NCBI RefSeq assembly: GCF_900104845.1
Contig: NZ_FNSR01000001.1
Location: 868,001-932,000 of the forward strand
DNA from: Paraburkholderia caballeronis
GTDB lineage: Bacteria > Pseudomonadota > Gammaproteobacteria > Burkholderiales > Burkholderiaceae
Length of the DNA: 64,000 nt
Reading direction: 5' to 3'
The position numbers and the translations under genes were made by a program. Numbering within the stretch: position 1 is the stretch's first letter; each line of letters starts with the position of its first letter. The notes beneath the pieces were generated by a model. The model was not told the DNA's origin. It saw only the letters and a program-made list of their open reading frames with translations, and ran no database searches. Of this stretch, positions 35,732-46,330 are shown piece after piece.

Positions 35732-37093
35732 ATGAAGAAGCTTCGCGTGGCAGCGCTCGCTGCGAGTTTCACCGCCGTCGCCTGGCTGTTGCCGGCCGGC
35801 ATGGCGCAGGCGCAGGAACTGCCTGCAACGATCGGCCAGACGGTCGATACGATCGCCGCGGTCGTCAACGACGGCGTGATCACGCAGCGCGAGCTGGACG
35901 ATCGCGTCGAACTGATCTCGCGCCGCCTGACCCAGCAGAACGCGCCGGTGCCGCCGGTCGACCAGTTGCGCGCGCAGGTGCTGAACCAGATGGTGCTCGA
36001 ACGCATCCAGTTGCAGAAGGCGAAGGAAGACGGCATCACGGTCGACGACGTGTCGGTGCAGCGCACGCTCGAACGGCTCGCGCAGGCGAACGGGATGGAT
36101 CTCGCGACGTACCGCGCGCGCATCGAGTCGGCCGGCGTGCCGTGGACGACGTTCATGAACGACGCGCGCACCGAACTCACGCTGTCGAAGCTGCGCGAGA
36201 AGGAAGTGGACAGCCGGATCAGCGTGTCGGACGCCGAAGTCGCGAACTACATCGCGAGCCAGCGCGGCCCGAACGCCGGCCAGACCAACGACCTGCACTT
36301 CGAGCACATCTTCCTGAAGGCGCCGCTCAATGCGTCGGAAACCGACATCGAGGCCGCGCAGCACAAGGCCGACGCGCTGCTGAAGCAGGCCCAGGGCGGT
36401 GAAAAGTTCGAAAGCCTCGCGAAGTCGAATTCGCAGGCGCCGGACGCCGGCAAGGGCGGCGACATGGGCTTCCTGCCGCCGTCGAAGCTGCCGCCCGAGT
36501 TCGTGACCGCCGCGTCGACGCTGCGTCCGGGCGAGGTGAACCCGTCGGTGATCCGCACCAGCGACGGCTTCGAGATCGTGCGCCTCGTCGAGCGCCGCTC
36601 CGGCCAGGGCACGAGCGCCGATGCGCCGAAGCTCGTGCAGACGCACGTGCGCCACATCCTGCTGCGCGTCGGCGACGGGATGTCGGAGCCGGAAGCGCGC
36701 CAGCGGCTGCTGCAGATCCGCCAGGACGTCGCGTCGGGCGGCGACTTCGCGAAGTTCGCGCGCACCTATTCGCAGGACGGTTCCGCGTCGCAGGGCGGCG
36801 ATCTCGGCTGGGTCAGCCCCGGCGAGACGGTGCCCGAATTCGAGCGCGCGATGAACACGCTGCAGGACGGCCAGGTCAGCGAGCCGGTGCGCACCGAATA
36901 CGGTTATCACCTGATCCAGGTGCTCGAACGCCGCGAGGCGCAGGGCTCGGTCGCGCAGCAGATGGATCTCGCGCGCCAGGCGATCGGCCAGCGCAAGGCG
37001 GAGCAGTCGTATGCGGACTGGCTGCGCGAACTGCGTGACAGCGCGTACGTCGATTACAAGATCGGCGCGATCGGCAACGGCGCGCAGCAGTAA
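35732..37093 (+). CDS. surA: Periplasmic chaperone and peptidyl-prolyl isomerase SurA
   Basis: SurA escorts outer-membrane proteins, including LptD, through the periplasm. The 453-residue precursor has a signal peptide ending in MAQA before QELP, an N-terminal chaperone domain with [19 protein letters not shown] (near 46-64), and two PpiC-type rotamase domains (about 183-280 and 303-400, each opening with H(F/V)xHIL). I chose the ATG at 35732 because MKKLRV is a typical signal-peptide n-region and GTGGGAATC precedes it. It is followed by pdxA 24 bp later. Confidence 0.96.
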   Translation: MKKLRVAALAASFTAVAWLLPAGMAQAQELPATIGQTVDTIAAVVNDGVITQRELDDRVELISRRLTQQNAPVPPVDQLRAQVLNQMVLERIQLQKAKEDGITVDDVSVQRTLERLAQANGMDLATYRARIESAGVPWTTFMNDARTELTLSKLREKEVDSRISVSDAEVANYIASQRGPNAGQTNDLHFEHIFLKAPLNASETDIEAAQHKADALLKQAQGGEKFESLAKSNSQAPDAGKGGDMGFLPPSKLPPEFVTAASTLRPGEVNPSVIRTSDGFEIVRLVERRSGQGTSADAPKLVQTHVRHILLRVGDGMSEPEARQRLLQIRQDVASGGDFAKFARTYSQDGSASQGGDLGWVSPGETVPEFERAMNTLQDGQVSEPVRTEYGYHLIQVLERREAQGSVAQQMDLARQAIGQRKAEQSYADWLRELRDSAYVDYKIGAIGNGAQQ

Positions 37094-37117
37094 CACGCTC
37101 ATCGGAGGGATTGCGTC

Positions 37118-38140
37118 GTGAACGCCTCGGCTACTTCATCGCCGGATCCGCGCGGGCCGAAACCGCTGCGGATCGCGATCACGACCGGCGAGCCCGCCGG
37201 CGTCGGTCCCGAACTCACCGCGGTCGCGCTCGCGGGCGCGGCCGCCCACTGGCCGGACGCGCAGTTCGTCGCGCTCGGCGACGGCGCGCTGCTTGCGGAA
37301 CGCGCGCGGGCGGCCGGCGTCGACTGGTCCGCGATCGTGGACGGCGCGCGCGTCGCGGTCGAATCCGTGCCGCTCGCGGCGGCCGTGCGGGCCGGCCGGC
37401 TCGACGCGGCGAACGGCCGTTACGTGCTCGAACTGCTCGACCGCGCGATCGACGGCGCGCTTTCCCGCGACTTCGACGCAATCGTTACCGCGCCGTTGCA
37501 GAAGAGCACGATCAACGATTGCGGCGTGCCGTTCACCGGCCATACCGAATATCTCGCGGAGCGCACGCAGACGCCGCGCGTCGTGATGATGCTGTCCGGC
37601 ACCGGCGTGCGGCCGCTGCGCGTCGCGCTCGCGACCACCCATCTGCCGCTGAAGGACGTGTCCGCGGCGATCACGATCGACGGCCTCGTCGACACGCTGC
37701 GGATCATCGACCACGACCTGCGCGCGCATTTCGGCGTGCCGCAGCCGCGCATCCTCGTGACCGGCCTGAACCCGCATGCGGGCGAGAACGGTTATCTCGG
37801 CCGCGAGGAGATCGACACGATCGCGCCGGCGCTCGCCGTCGCGACGTCGCACGGCATCGACGCGCGCGGCCCGTATCCGGCCGACACGCTGTTCCAGCCG
37901 CGCTACCTGAACGAGGCGGACTGCGTGCTCGCGATGTTCCACGATCAGGGGCTGCCGGTCCTCAAATACGCGACGTTCGGCGAAGGCATCAACGTGACGC
38001 TCGGTCTGCCGATCGTGCGCACGTCGGTCGATCACGGCACTGCGCTCGACCTCGCCGGCACCGGCCGCGCGGACGCGGGCAGCCTGATCGCGGCGATCGA
38101 CACCGCGGTGTCGATGGCGCGCCATCGCCGCGTCGCCTGA
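37118..38140 (+). CDS. pdxA: 4-hydroxythreonine-4-phosphate dehydrogenase PdxA
   Basis: PdxA oxidises 4-phosphohydroxy-L-threonine in pyridoxal phosphate synthesis. The 340-residue protein shows [13 protein letters not shown] (near 20-32), the metal-site region TAPLQKSTI and [10 protein letters not shown] (near 124-150), and DQGLPVLKY near 277-285. The start is GTG at 37118, backed by GGAGGG 7 nt upstream. The lptD-surA-pdxA-rsmA order matches E. coli and other proteobacteria, linking envelope assembly to cofactor and ribosome genes. Confidence 0.95.
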   Translation: MNASATSSPDPRGPKPLRIAITTGEPAGVGPELTAVALAGAAAHWPDAQFVALGDGALLAERARAAGVDWSAIVDGARVAVESVPLAAAVRAGRLDAANGRYVLELLDRAIDGALSRDFDAIVTAPLQKSTINDCGVPFTGHTEYLAERTQTPRVVMMLSGTGVRPLRVALATTHLPLKDVSAAITIDGLVDTLRIIDHDLRAHFGVPQPRILVTGLNPHAGENGYLGREEIDTIAPALAVATSHGIDARGPYPADTLFQPRYLNEADCVLAMFHDQGLPVLKYATFGEGINVTLGLPIVRTSVDHGTALDLAGTGRADAGSLIAAIDTAVSMARHRRVA

Positions 38141-38154
38141 TACTCCATTCGAAG

Positions 38155-38988
38155 ATGTCCACCAGCAGACAGCATCAGGGGCACGTCGCGCGCAAGCGCT
38201 TCGGGCAGAACTTTCTCGTCGACGCCGGCGTGATCGACTCGATCGTCAACGTGATCCGGCCGCAGAAGGGCGAGCGGATCGTCGAGATCGGACCGGGCCT
38301 CGGCGCGCTGACCGGGCCGCTGATCGAGCGCGCGGCAACGCCCGATGCGCCGCTGCATGCGGTCGAACTCGACCGCGACCTGATCGTGCGCTTGCAGAAG
38401 CGGTTCGGCGGCCTGCTCGAACTGCACGCGGGCGATGCGCTCGCGTTCGACTTCGGCTCGCTCGCCGCGCCCGGCGACAAGCCGACGCTGCGGATCGTCG
38501 GCAACCTGCCGTACAACATTTCGAGCCCGCTGCTGTTTCACCTGACGACCTTCGCGGACCGCGTGATCGACCAGCACTTCATGCTGCAGGACGAAGTGGT
38601 CGAACGGATGGTCGCGGAGCCGGGCAGCAAGGCGTTCGGCCGGCTGACGGTGATGCTTCAGTACCGCTACGTGATCGACAAGCTGCTCGACGTGCCGCCG
38701 GAGTCGTTCCAGCCGCCGCCGAAGGTCGATTCGGCGATCGTGCGGATGATTCCCTATGCGCCGCACGAACTGCCGGCGGTGGACGAACGGTTGCTCGGTG
38801 ACCTCGTGACGGCCGCGTTTTCGCAGCGGCGCAAGATGCTGCGCAATACGCTCGCTTCGTATCGCGACCGCGTGGACTTCGACGCGCTGGGCTTCGACCT
38901 CGCGCGCCGCGCGGAGGACGTATCGGTGAGCGAGTACGTGCAGGTCGCGCAGTCGCTCGGCGGCGCGGCGGGGAACGCGCCGGCCTGA
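38155..38988 (+). CDS. rsmA: 16S rRNA dimethyladenosine transferase RsmA (KsgA)
   Basis: RsmA dimethylates two adjacent adenosines in helix 45 of 16S rRNA (A1518 and A1519 in E. coli numbering), a late step in small-subunit assembly. The 277-residue protein has KRFGQNFL near residue 14, SAM motif [13 protein letters not shown] (near 42-53) and catalytic motif [13 protein letters not shown] (near 116-126). ATG 38155 lies 14 bp after pdxA. A long frame extends upstream across pdxA, but that part is shadow coding. Confidence 0.96.
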   Translation: MSTSRQHQGHVARKRFGQNFLVDAGVIDSIVNVIRPQKGERIVEIGPGLGALTGPLIERAATPDAPLHAVELDRDLIVRLQKRFGGLLELHAGDALAFDFGSLAAPGDKPTLRIVGNLPYNISSPLLFHLTTFADRVIDQHFMLQDEVVERMVAEPGSKAFGRLTVMLQYRYVIDKLLDVPPESFQPPPKVDSAIVRMIPYAPHELPAVDERLLGDLVTAAFSQRRKMLRNTLASYRDRVDFDALGFDLARRAEDVSVSEYVQVAQSLGGAAGNAPA

Positions 38989-38996
38989 ACGGCGCG

Positions 38997-39024
38997 AACC
39001 CGGGCGACGTCGCCGCCTGGGTTT
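38997..39024. terminator. Hairpin between convergent rsmA and the DMT transporter gene
   Basis: AACCC with GGGTT and an inner GGCGAC/GTCGCC palindrome form a stem just past the rsmA stop, followed by only three T's. It could end transcription weakly from either side. Confidence 0.3.
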
Positions 39025-39110
39025 CGGGACACCTGCTTCAATGCTTCAGCTGCGACCGGGTGCGCCGCGCGCCCGGTCGCGCATTCCAGAAGATCCGCGT
39101 CGTATCGCGC

Positions 39111-40049
39111 TCATCGCTGCCGCGCCGGCGCATTCACGAGCGCGATCCCCGCGAGCACGAGCCCGGCCGCGCCGACGAAGCGCCCGCTGAACGATTCGCC
39201 GAGCAGCAGCACGCCGAACGTGACGCCGAACAGCGGCGTCAGGAACGAGAACACCGCGAGCCTCGACGCCATGTAGCGCGTGAGCAGCCAGAACCACGCG
39301 AGATAGCTGACGAACGCGACCACCACCGCCTGATAACCGAGCGCGAGCATCGCGATCGGCGTGATATCGCGCACCTGCCATTCGCCGGTCGCACCCGCGA
39401 GCGCGAGCAGCACGACCGCCGACACCGCCAGTTGATAGAACAGCGTCTTGCTGGCGCTCGCGTGCGCGAGCGTCGTCGTGCGCACGACCACCGTCGTCGC
39501 GGCCCATGCGATGCCGCCGAGCACGCCGAGCGCATCGCCGGCGACACCCATCAGCAGCGCCTGCGCGTCGCCCGCCGACGCGCCGGTGCGCGAGAAGCCG
39601 TCCGCGAACGCGATCGTCATGCCGGCGAACGCGATCGCGATGCCGATCCATTGCGTGCGCCGCAGCTTCTCGCCGGGCGTGAACCAGTGCAGCCCGAGCG
39701 CGGTGAAGCACGGCGCGGTGTACAGGAACACGGCCATCCGCGATGCGCTCGTCATCGTGAGGCCGAAGAAGATGAACACGAACTCGGCCGCGAACAGCAC
39801 GCCGGCGAGCAGGCCGGCCGCGAGCGTGCCGTCGTCGCGAAAGAGCGGCGTGCCGCGGGCGCGCGACCAGCCGTACACGAGCCCCGTGGCGATCAGGGAG
39901 CGCAGCCCCGCCTGAAGCACGGGCGGCAGCGCGGTGTTGGTGGTCTTGATCGCGACCTGCTGCAATCCCCAGATCGCGCACAGCACGATCATCAGGATCA
40001 CGGCCTGGCTGTCCGGCGCGCGGCGGACCGGCAAAGCGGCGGTGCTCAT
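39111..40049 (-). CDS. EamA-family (DMT superfamily) transporter
   Basis: A 312-residue inner-membrane protein with about ten hydrophobic segments in two EamA repeats (about residues 15-145 and 165-300). The first helix motif ILMIVLCAIWGLQQVAIK (18-35) is typical. Such proteins export amino acids or metabolites; the substrate is unknown. On the minus strand, it lies 168 bp downstream of panE and may be co-transcribed with it. Start ATG 40049. Confidence 0.9.
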   Translation of the reverse strand: MSTAALPVRRAPDSQAVILMIVLCAIWGLQQVAIKTTNTALPPVLQAGLRSLIATGLVYGWSRARGTPLFRDDGTLAAGLLAGVLFAAEFVFIFFGLTMTSASRMAVFLYTAPCFTALGLHWFTPGEKLRRTQWIGIAIAFAGMTIAFADGFSRTGASAGDAQALLMGVAGDALGVLGGIAWAATTVVVRTTTLAHASASKTLFYQLAVSAVVLLALAGATGEWQVRDITPIAMLALGYQAVVVAFVSYLAWFWLLTRYMASRLAVFSFLTPLFGVTFGVLLLGESFSGRFVGAAGLVLAGIALVNAPARQR

Positions 40050-40216
40050 CGACAGGTGGGCGTCGTGGAGTTGAAAGGCGGATCGCTACGATAGCAAATC
40101 GGCCGCTGCGCCGGGACCATGTCCTTGCCGTGCGCAGGGAGGCGGCCGCGCCGCGCGCGCGGGTTTGTCGAGCGACGTGCGCGCGGTGTCGGCCGGGGTT
40201 TCGCGCGGCTCGTCGT

Positions 40217-41161
40217 TCAGACCGGCGCGCCTGTTTCGCGCCGCGCGTCGTAGGCCTTCAACTGGCTGTACACGATGCGCAGCACCGTCAGTTCGCCGGG
40301 CTTCTGCTGATCGCCGCCGCCGCGCCGGATCATGTCGCCGAGCACGTGATCGGCCTCGGTGCGCGAGCCGTTCTGCACGTCGCGCAGCATCGACGCGGTC
40401 AGCGTCGAGTTGCGCGCGAACAGCATCGAACGCGCGCGCTCGACGAACGCGTCGCGCACCGGCGTGCCGTTTTCGGCGGCGACCGTGCGGCATTCGGAGA
40501 AGATCCGCCCGATCACCGTTTCGCCGTCCGGCGTCGCGAGGATGGCGCCGACCGGCGCGCGAAAGAGGCATGTGCTGCCCGCGAGCGACGCGAGGAACAC
40601 CCACTTCTCCCACATCTCCTGCATGATGTGCGGCGTCGCCTTCGAATCGAAGCCCGCGTTGCCGAGCGCATCGGCGACCGCGTTCACGCGCTCCGACAGC
40701 CCGCCGCCGATCTCGCCGAACGCGATCGCGTGCGAGTCGTTCAGATGGACGATCTCGCGTTCGGCATTCAGCGTCGCCGCGATCAGGCACACGCCGCCGA
40801 GCACCGCGGACGTGCCGAAGCGCTGCTGCAGCGTCTCCAGATGGCGCATCCCGTTCAGGAACGGCAGGATCAGCGTGTGCGGGCCGACGGCCGGCGCGAA
40901 CGACGTGATCGCGTCGTCGAGGTCGTATGCCTTGCAGCCGAGCAGCACCAGATCGAACGATTCGTTCAGCGTATCGCTCGTGACGGTCTTCACGTCGCGC
41001 AGCGTCAGGTCGCCGCGCGGGCTGCGGATCACGAGGCCCGCATCGCGCAGTTGCGCGGCGCGCGCGGGCCGCACCAGAAACGTCACGTCGCGCCCGGCGG
41101 CGGCCAGCCGGCCTCCGAAATAACCGCCCAGTGCGCCCGCACCCACGACCAGAATACGCAT
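40217..41161 (-). CDS. panE: 2-dehydropantoate 2-reductase (ketopantoate reductase)
   Basis: PanE reduces ketopantoate to pantoate with NADPH in pantothenate/CoA synthesis. The 314-residue protein starts with the NADP-binding MRILVVGAGALGGYFGGRL. The catalytic Lys region MQEMWEKWVFLASLAGSTC is near 175-193, and VNAVADAL is just upstream. Close paralogues in Burkholderia act on other 2-keto acids, so the exact substrate is not certain. The start ATG at 41161 follows AAAGGAAAGGGAC. Confidence 0.86.
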   Translation of the reverse strand: MRILVVGAGALGGYFGGRLAAAGRDVTFLVRPARAAQLRDAGLVIRSPRGDLTLRDVKTVTSDTLNESFDLVLLGCKAYDLDDAITSFAPAVGPHTLILPFLNGMRHLETLQQRFGTSAVLGGVCLIAATLNAEREIVHLNDSHAIAFGEIGGGLSERVNAVADALGNAGFDSKATPHIMQEMWEKWVFLASLAGSTCLFRAPVGAILATPDGETVIGRIFSECRTVAAENGTPVRDAFVERARSMLFARNSTLTASMLRDVQNGSRTEADHVLGDMIRRGGGDQQKPGELTVLRIVYSQLKAYDARRETGAPV

Positions 41162-41386
41162 GTCCCTTTCCTTTATATGAATGAATGGCCGCAGACCTCG
41201 CCTGCATGTCGCCGTCGTCTTGCGACCGCGCGCCGATGACCGACGCATGCGGCCGCGCGTTCGCGAACGCCGTCCATGCTAGTGCAAATCGGCGCTCGAT
41301 GCCGGATGCGGCCGGCAACGGCCGGCAGCTTGCGCGCGTTTTTGGTACAGTCCGGTTTTTCACGATGGCAAAACACGGAGTACACG

Positions 41387-41773
41387 ATGCGCCTGCTTCA
41401 CACGATGATCCGGGTCGGCGACCTCGATCGTTCGATCAAGTTCTACACCGAACTGCTCGGCATGAAACTGCTGCGTCGCGACGACTATCCGGACGGCCGC
41501 TTCACGCTCGCATTCGTCGGCTACACCGACGAGCGCGACGGCACGGTGCTCGAACTGACCCACAACTGGGACACGCCTTCATACGACCTCGGCAGCGGCT
41601 TCGGCCACCTCGCGGTCGAAGTGGACGACGCGTATGCGGCATGCGAGCGGATCAAGGCGCAGGGCGGCACCGTCGTGCGCGAAGCCGGCCCGATGAAGCA
41701 CGGCACGACGGTGATCGCGTTCGTGACCGATCCGGACGGCTACAAGATCGAGTTCATCCAGAAGAAGCCGTAA
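41387..41773 (+). CDS. gloA: Lactoylglutathione lyase (glyoxalase I)
   Basis: GloA converts the methylglyoxal-glutathione hemithioacetal to S-lactoylglutathione, detoxifying methylglyoxal. The 128-residue protein has all four metal ligands of the nickel-type enzyme: His5, Glu56, His74 and Glu122. [20 protein letters not shown] at the N-terminus is diagnostic. ACGGAGTACACG precedes the ATG. It is transcribed alone between divergent panE and the convergent metallopeptidase gene. Confidence 0.95.
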   Translation: MRLLHTMIRVGDLDRSIKFYTELLGMKLLRRDDYPDGRFTLAFVGYTDERDGTVLELTHNWDTPSYDLGSGFGHLAVEVDDAYAACERIKAQGGTVVREAGPMKHGTTVIAFVTDPDGYKIEFIQKKP

Positions 41774-41855
41774 CCGCAACGAACGGCGCGCCTGTCCTGG
41801 CGGAAGAGGGAGGGCGGCGCGCCCGCATCGCGACGCGGTTCGTGCCGCGCGAGCG

Positions 41856-42710
41856 TCACATCGCCGGCACGAGTTCCGGCGGATGCTGCCGCAGCGCCTT
41901 GCGCGCTTCGCGGAACTCCGGAAAGATCGATTCGACCGTCTTCCAGAAGCGCGGGCTGTGGTTCATCTCGCGCAGATGCGCGAGTTCGTGCGCGACGACG
42001 TAATCGACGATCGACAGCGGGAAATGGATCAGCCGCCAGTTCAGGCGGATGCGTCCGTCGCTGGAGCAACTGCCCCAGCGCGTCGCAGCCGACGACAGCG
42101 CATACGAGCGGAACTCGACGCCGAGCTTCGGCGCATACGCACGCAGCCGCTCGCCGAAGATGCGCGTCGCCTCGTGTTGCAGCCAGCCCTGCACGCGGTC
42201 CTTGATCTGCTGCGGGTCCGCGTGCGGCGGCAGCGGCAGCGCGAGCACGCGCGCGGTTGCGTCGAACGACAGTTCCGCCGCGCCGAGCGTCACGCGCACC
42301 GGCTTGCCGAGATACGGCACTTGCGCGCCGTCGCTCCATTCGATGCGCGGCAGCGCGCGCTGTTCGACGCGGGTCTGCCATTCGGAGAGTTTCGCGAAGA
42401 TCCAGCGTTGTTTCTCCGCGATCGCGGTTTCGATGTCCGCGAGCGTGACCCAGCGCGGCGCGGTGATCGTGAGCCCGGTGCCGTCGATCGAGAAGCCGAT
42501 CGAGCGGCGCGCCGAACGCCTGAGCCGGTATTGCAGCGTCTGCGCGCCGAGCGCGAGCGTGCGCAGCTTCACGCCGTCGGGCAGCGGCGCGGCCGGCGGC
42601 ACAGCGTTGACGGAAGGGGGTGCGCCCGGCGCCGGCGCGCCGAACAGCGGCAGGTCGAGTTGCCGGTTGTCGAGCGCCGCGGACGGACGCGACGGGGGAG
42701 GCTTCTGCAT
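41856..42710 (-). CDS. YgjP-like M48-type metallopeptidase (DUF45)
   Basis: A 284-residue putative zinc metallopeptidase. The HELAH motif is at 241-245 with a downstream His in MNHSPRFW, giving the HExxH+H pattern of the YgjP/SprT-like group. The mid-domain motif TRWGSCSSDGRIRLNWRL (near 210-227) is the family hallmark. The first 50 residues are Pro/Ala-rich and disordered. No substrate is known. It lies 80 bp after plsC and converges with gloA. Confidence 0.9.
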   Translation of the reverse strand: MQKPPPSRPSAALDNRQLDLPLFGAPAPGAPPSVNAVPPAAPLPDGVKLRTLALGAQTLQYRLRRSARRSIGFSIDGTGLTITAPRWVTLADIETAIAEKQRWIFAKLSEWQTRVEQRALPRIEWSDGAQVPYLGKPVRVTLGAAELSFDATARVLALPLPPHADPQQIKDRVQGWLQHEATRIFGERLRAYAPKLGVEFRSYALSSAATRWGSCSSDGRIRLNWRLIHFPLSIVDYVVAHELAHLREMNHSPRFWKTVESIFPEFREARKALRQHPPELVPAM

Positions 42711-42790
42711 CGTGTGGCCTGGCCTTCAGCGGGGGGAGCGTGCAAACGCGCGGTGCGCGAGAAGGCCGTTGCGCGAGCGCGGCTGCCGCG

Positions 42791-43552
42791 TCAGATCCGG
42801 GCCGTGGTTGCGGATGCCGCACCGGTGTCGCGGTACGCGGCCGGATCGATGCGACGCATCTCGCTTTCGATCCAGCTTTCGACGCGCGCATTCACTTCGT
42901 CGGGCGTGAGCCCGGTGGTATCGATGGGCTTGCCGATCGACACCGTGACTATACCCGGATATTTAATGAACGAGTTGCGAGGCCAGACGCGCCCCGCGTT
43001 GTGCGCGACCGGCACGACCGGCGCGCCGGCCGCGAGCGCGAAACGCGCGCCGCCGGTCTTGTACTTGCCCTGTCTGCCGACCGGCGTGCGCGTGCCTTCG
43101 GGGAACATGATGACCCACGCGCCTTCGGCCATCCGCACCTTGCCCTGGCGCGTGACCGACTCGAACGCATATTTGCCGGCCTTGCGGTCGATGTGAACCA
43201 TCTTCAGCATCCCGAGCGCCCAGCCGAAGAACGGCACGTACAGCAACTCGCGCTTGAACACGTAGCACAGCGGTTTCGGCATCAGCGCGGGGAACGCGAG
43301 CGTTTCCCACGCGGACTGATGTTTCGACAGCATGACCGCGGGACCGTCCGGCAGGTTCTCGAAGCCTTCGATCCGGTAGCGGATGCCGTTCAGCCAGCGC
43401 GCGACGAACAGCGTCGTATGGCACCAGCCGACCGCCATCCTGTAGCGCCGGTCGGCGTTCATGAACGGGAACGCGATGAAGCACGCGGTCGCGTACGGCG
43501 CCGTGAACACGATGAGATAGATGAACAGCAGCAGCGAGCGGATGAAGAGCAT
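42791..43552 (-). CDS. plsC: 1-acylglycerol-3-phosphate acyltransferase (PlsC family)
   Basis: This membrane enzyme acylates lysophosphatidic acid to phosphatidic acid in phospholipid synthesis. The 253-residue protein has an N-terminal membrane helix (about 3-28), a block-I motif KHQSAWE (His78...Glu83), where most family members have HX4D, and block III FPEGTRT at 150-156. The Glu form is seen in related betaproteobacterial sequences as far as I recall. It follows gmhB by 78 bp, as in other genomes of this group. Confidence 0.92.
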   Translation of the reverse strand: MLFIRSLLLFIYLIVFTAPYATACFIAFPFMNADRRYRMAVGWCHTTLFVARWLNGIRYRIEGFENLPDGPAVMLSKHQSAWETLAFPALMPKPLCYVFKRELLYVPFFGWALGMLKMVHIDRKAGKYAFESVTRQGKVRMAEGAWVIMFPEGTRTPVGRQGKYKTGGARFALAAGAPVVPVAHNAGRVWPRNSFIKYPGIVTVSIGKPIDTTGLTPDEVNARVESWIESEMRRIDPAAYRDTGAASATTARI

Positions 43553-43630
43553 CGGTCGTGACCGGTCGGTGAGGGCGGCGCGCAGGCGCCGTGCGGAGTG
43601 ACGGGGAAGCGCGCGAAACGTTCGAAGGGC

Positions 43631-44194
43631 TCAGTCGGCCTCGCGCGCGAGGAAGTCGAGCGCGAACGCGCGCAGGTCGTCGTGAACGAGCGTGCCTTCC
43701 GGCAGCCCGCCGGCCGCGAGCGTCTTTTCGCCCTTGCCGGTGAGCACGAGGTGCGTGCGAAAGCCGAGCGCCGCGCCCGCCTGCAGATCGCGCAGCGAGT
43801 CGCCGACGACCGGTGTGTTTTCCGGATCGATCTCGAAGCGCTCCGCGATCATCCGCAGCATGCCGGGCTGCGGCTTGCGGCAGTCGCAATGATCCTCCGC
43901 CGTGTGCGGGCAGAAGAACACCGCGTCGATGCGCCCGCCGGCCGACGCGGCCAGGCGGTGCATCTTCGCGTGCATCGCGTTCAGCGCGGCCATGTCGAAC
44001 AGGCCGCGGCCGATGCCGGACTGGTTCGACGCGACCGCGACGCGATAACCCGCCTGGGTCAGGCGCGCGATCGCTTCGAGGCTGCCGGGGATCGCGACCC
44101 ACTCGTCCGGCGACTTGATGTACGCGTCGGAGTCGAGATTGATGACGCCGTCGCGGTCGAGGATCACTATCTTTCGGGCGGAACTGGTCGGCAT
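43631..44194 (-). CDS. gmhB: D-glycero-beta-D-manno-heptose 1,7-bisphosphate 7-phosphatase
   Basis: GmhB removes the 7-phosphate of heptose bisphosphate when making ADP-heptose for the LPS inner core. The 187-residue HAD protein has the nucleophile motif LDRDGVIN (Asp13, Asp15), SNQSGIGRG near 56-64, and the zinc-binding Cys/His loop CPHTAEDHCDCRKP near 95-108 that defines GmhB-type histidinol/heptose phosphatases. It is 20 bp downstream of glyS. Confidence 0.93.
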   Translation of the reverse strand: MPTSSARKIVILDRDGVINLDSDAYIKSPDEWVAIPGSLEAIARLTQAGYRVAVASNQSGIGRGLFDMAALNAMHAKMHRLAASAGGRIDAVFFCPHTAEDHCDCRKPQPGMLRMIAERFEIDPENTPVVGDSLRDLQAGAALGFRTHLVLTGKGEKTLAAGGLPEGTLVHDDLRAFALDFLAREAD

Positions 44195-44214
44195 GGCGAA
44201 CGCTCGTCGGTCGA

Positions 44215-46314
44215 TCAGGCGGCGAGCCGCGAAATGTCCGCGACGCTGTTCATCTGCTTGTGCAGCGCGTTCAGCAGCGCGAGCCGGTTCGCGCGCAGCG
44301 CCGGGTCTTCCGCGTTGACCATCACGTCGTTGAAGAACGTGTCGACGGTCTCGCGCAGCGCCGCGAGCGCGGTCAGCGCGCCGGTGTATTCGCGCGCGGC
44401 CAGCTGCGTCTCGACGCGCGGCGCGACCTGCTGCAACTGCGCGTGCAGCGCCTTCTCGGCGGCCTCGACGAGCAGCGCCACGCGGATGTCCGCGACCTCC
44501 ACGCCTTCGGACTTCTTCAGGATGTTCGAGATCCGCTTGTTCGCGGCCGCGAGCGACGCCGCTTCCGCGAGCGCCGCGAATTCGCGCACCGCGTCGAGCC
44601 GCGCGACGATGTCGTCGAGGCGCGTCGGGTTCAGCGCGAGCACCGCGTCGATCCCGGTCGCCGCGTAACCGCGTTCGCGCAGCAGCCCGCGCAGGCGATC
44701 CATGAAGAACTCGTACAGCGCGGCCGTCGGGTCGGTCACCGCGGCGACGCCCGCGAACTCCGCATACGCGGCGTTCAGCAGTTCAACCACGTCGAGCGGC
44801 AACTGCTTCTCGACGAGAATGCGCAGCACGCCGAGCGCATGGCGGCGCAGCGCGAACGGGTCCTTCTCGCCGGTCGGTTGCAACCCGATGCCCCAGATGC
44901 CGACCAGCGTTTCGAGCTTGTCCGCGAGCGCGACGATCGTGCCGGTCTGCGTCGCCGGCAGCGCGTCGCCGGAAAAGCGCGGCTGATAATGCTCGGAGCA
45001 CGCGAGCGCGACTTCGTCCGCCTCGCCGTCGTGGCGCGCGTAGTAGGTGCCCATCGTCCCCTGCAGCTCCGGGAACTCGCCGACCATGTCGGTCAGCAGG
45101 TCGGCCTTCGCGAGCCGCGCGGCGCGCATCGCGAGCGCGATGTCCGCGCCGCTCTTCTGCGCGATCACGCCGGCCAGCGCCTCGACGCGCTCGACGCGCT
45201 GCAACTGCGAGCCGAGCTTGTTGTGATAGACGACGTTCGCGAGCAGCGGCACGCGGTCCGCGAGCGGCTTCTTCTGGTCCTGCTCGAAGAAGAACTTCGC
45301 GTCCGCGAGGCGCGGGCGCACGACACGCTCGTTGCCTTCGACGATCTCGTCCGGCGTGTCGGTCGCGATGTTCGACACGATCAGGAAGCGCGAGCGCAGC
45401 CGGCCGGCGTCGTCGGTCAGCGCGAAATACTTCTGGTTCGTCTGCATCGTCAGGATCAGGCATTCCTGCGGCACCTTCAGGAACTCGTCCTCGAAGCGGC
45501 ATGCGTAGACGACCGGCCATTCGACCAGCGCGGTCACTTCGTCGAGCAGCGCGTCCGGCATCACGACCTGGTCGTCGCCGGCCGCCGCGAGCAGTTGCGT
45601 GAGGATCGCTTCCTTGCGCTGCGCGAAGTTCGCGACGACGAAACCCTTCTGTTCGAGCGTGTGCGCGTATTCGTTCGCGTCCGTGAACGCGATCAGCCCG
45701 TCGGACAGGAAACGGTGGCCGCGCGTCGTGTCGCCGGCATCGACGCCGAACGCGGTGACCGGCACGAGCGCGTCGCCGTGCAGCGCGATCAGCCGATGCA
45801 CCGGACGCACGAACTGCACGTCGCTGCCGTCCGGCCGCTGGTATTTCATCACCTTCGGGATCGGCAGCTTCGCGAGCGTTTCGTCGAGCGCGGCCTGCAG
45901 GCCGTCCGCGAGCGTCGCGCCGGGGGCCGCGTAGCGCAGGAAAAACGCTTCGCTCTTGCCGTCCTGCGCGCGTTCCAGATCGCTCACGGGGAAGTCGGGG
46001 AAACCGAGCGCGGCGAGTTTCTTCGCAAGCGGCGCGGTCGGCTGGCCGTTCGCGTCGAGCGCGACCGACACCGGCAGCACCTTCTCGCGCACGTCCTTTT
46101 GCGGGGCGACGCCGCGCACGTTCTTCACGAGCACCGCGAGGCGGCGCGGCGTGGCGTAGCGTTCGAACGACAGCGCGCCTTCGATCAGGTCGCGCGCGGC
46201 GAGACGGGCGGCGACACCTTCGGCGAACGCGTCGCCGAGGCGCGCGAGCGCCTTCGGCGGCAGTTCCTCGGTCAGCAGTTCGACGAGGAGGGAGGCATGA
46301 TTAGCTTGAGTCAT
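44215..46314 (-). CDS. glyS: Glycine--tRNA ligase beta subunit
   Basis: This is the beta chain of the heterotetrameric bacterial glycyl-tRNA synthetase, responsible mostly for tRNA binding. It has 699 residues, the normal size. [15 protein letters not shown] (near 10-24) opens the protein; the HD-like core [22 protein letters not shown] is near 243-264; a DALR-type anticodon-binding domain forms the C-terminus. It follows glyQ by 16 bp, and the two subunits are clearly co-expressed. Confidence 0.96.
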   Translation of the reverse strand: MTQANHASLLVELLTEELPPKALARLGDAFAEGVAARLAARDLIEGALSFERYATPRRLAVLVKNVRGVAPQKDVREKVLPVSVALDANGQPTAPLAKKLAALGFPDFPVSDLERAQDGKSEAFFLRYAAPGATLADGLQAALDETLAKLPIPKVMKYQRPDGSDVQFVRPVHRLIALHGDALVPVTAFGVDAGDTTRGHRFLSDGLIAFTDANEYAHTLEQKGFVVANFAQRKEAILTQLLAAAGDDQVVMPDALLDEVTALVEWPVVYACRFEDEFLKVPQECLILTMQTNQKYFALTDDAGRLRSRFLIVSNIATDTPDEIVEGNERVVRPRLADAKFFFEQDQKKPLADRVPLLANVVYHNKLGSQLQRVERVEALAGVIAQKSGADIALAMRAARLAKADLLTDMVGEFPELQGTMGTYYARHDGEADEVALACSEHYQPRFSGDALPATQTGTIVALADKLETLVGIWGIGLQPTGEKDPFALRRHALGVLRILVEKQLPLDVVELLNAAYAEFAGVAAVTDPTAALYEFFMDRLRGLLRERGYAATGIDAVLALNPTRLDDIVARLDAVREFAALAEAASLAAANKRISNILKKSEGVEVADIRVALLVEAAEKALHAQLQQVAPRVETQLAAREYTGALTALAALRETVDTFFNDVMVNAEDPALRANRLALLNALHKQMNSVADISRLAA

Positions 46315-46330
46315 TGTGCAGGTGATCCGG

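Noticed and set aside
37111..38154. Upstream extension of the rsmA frame through pdxA
   Set aside because: The extension is out of frame with pdxA and Arg-rich; the RsmA family starts at the ATG at 38155.
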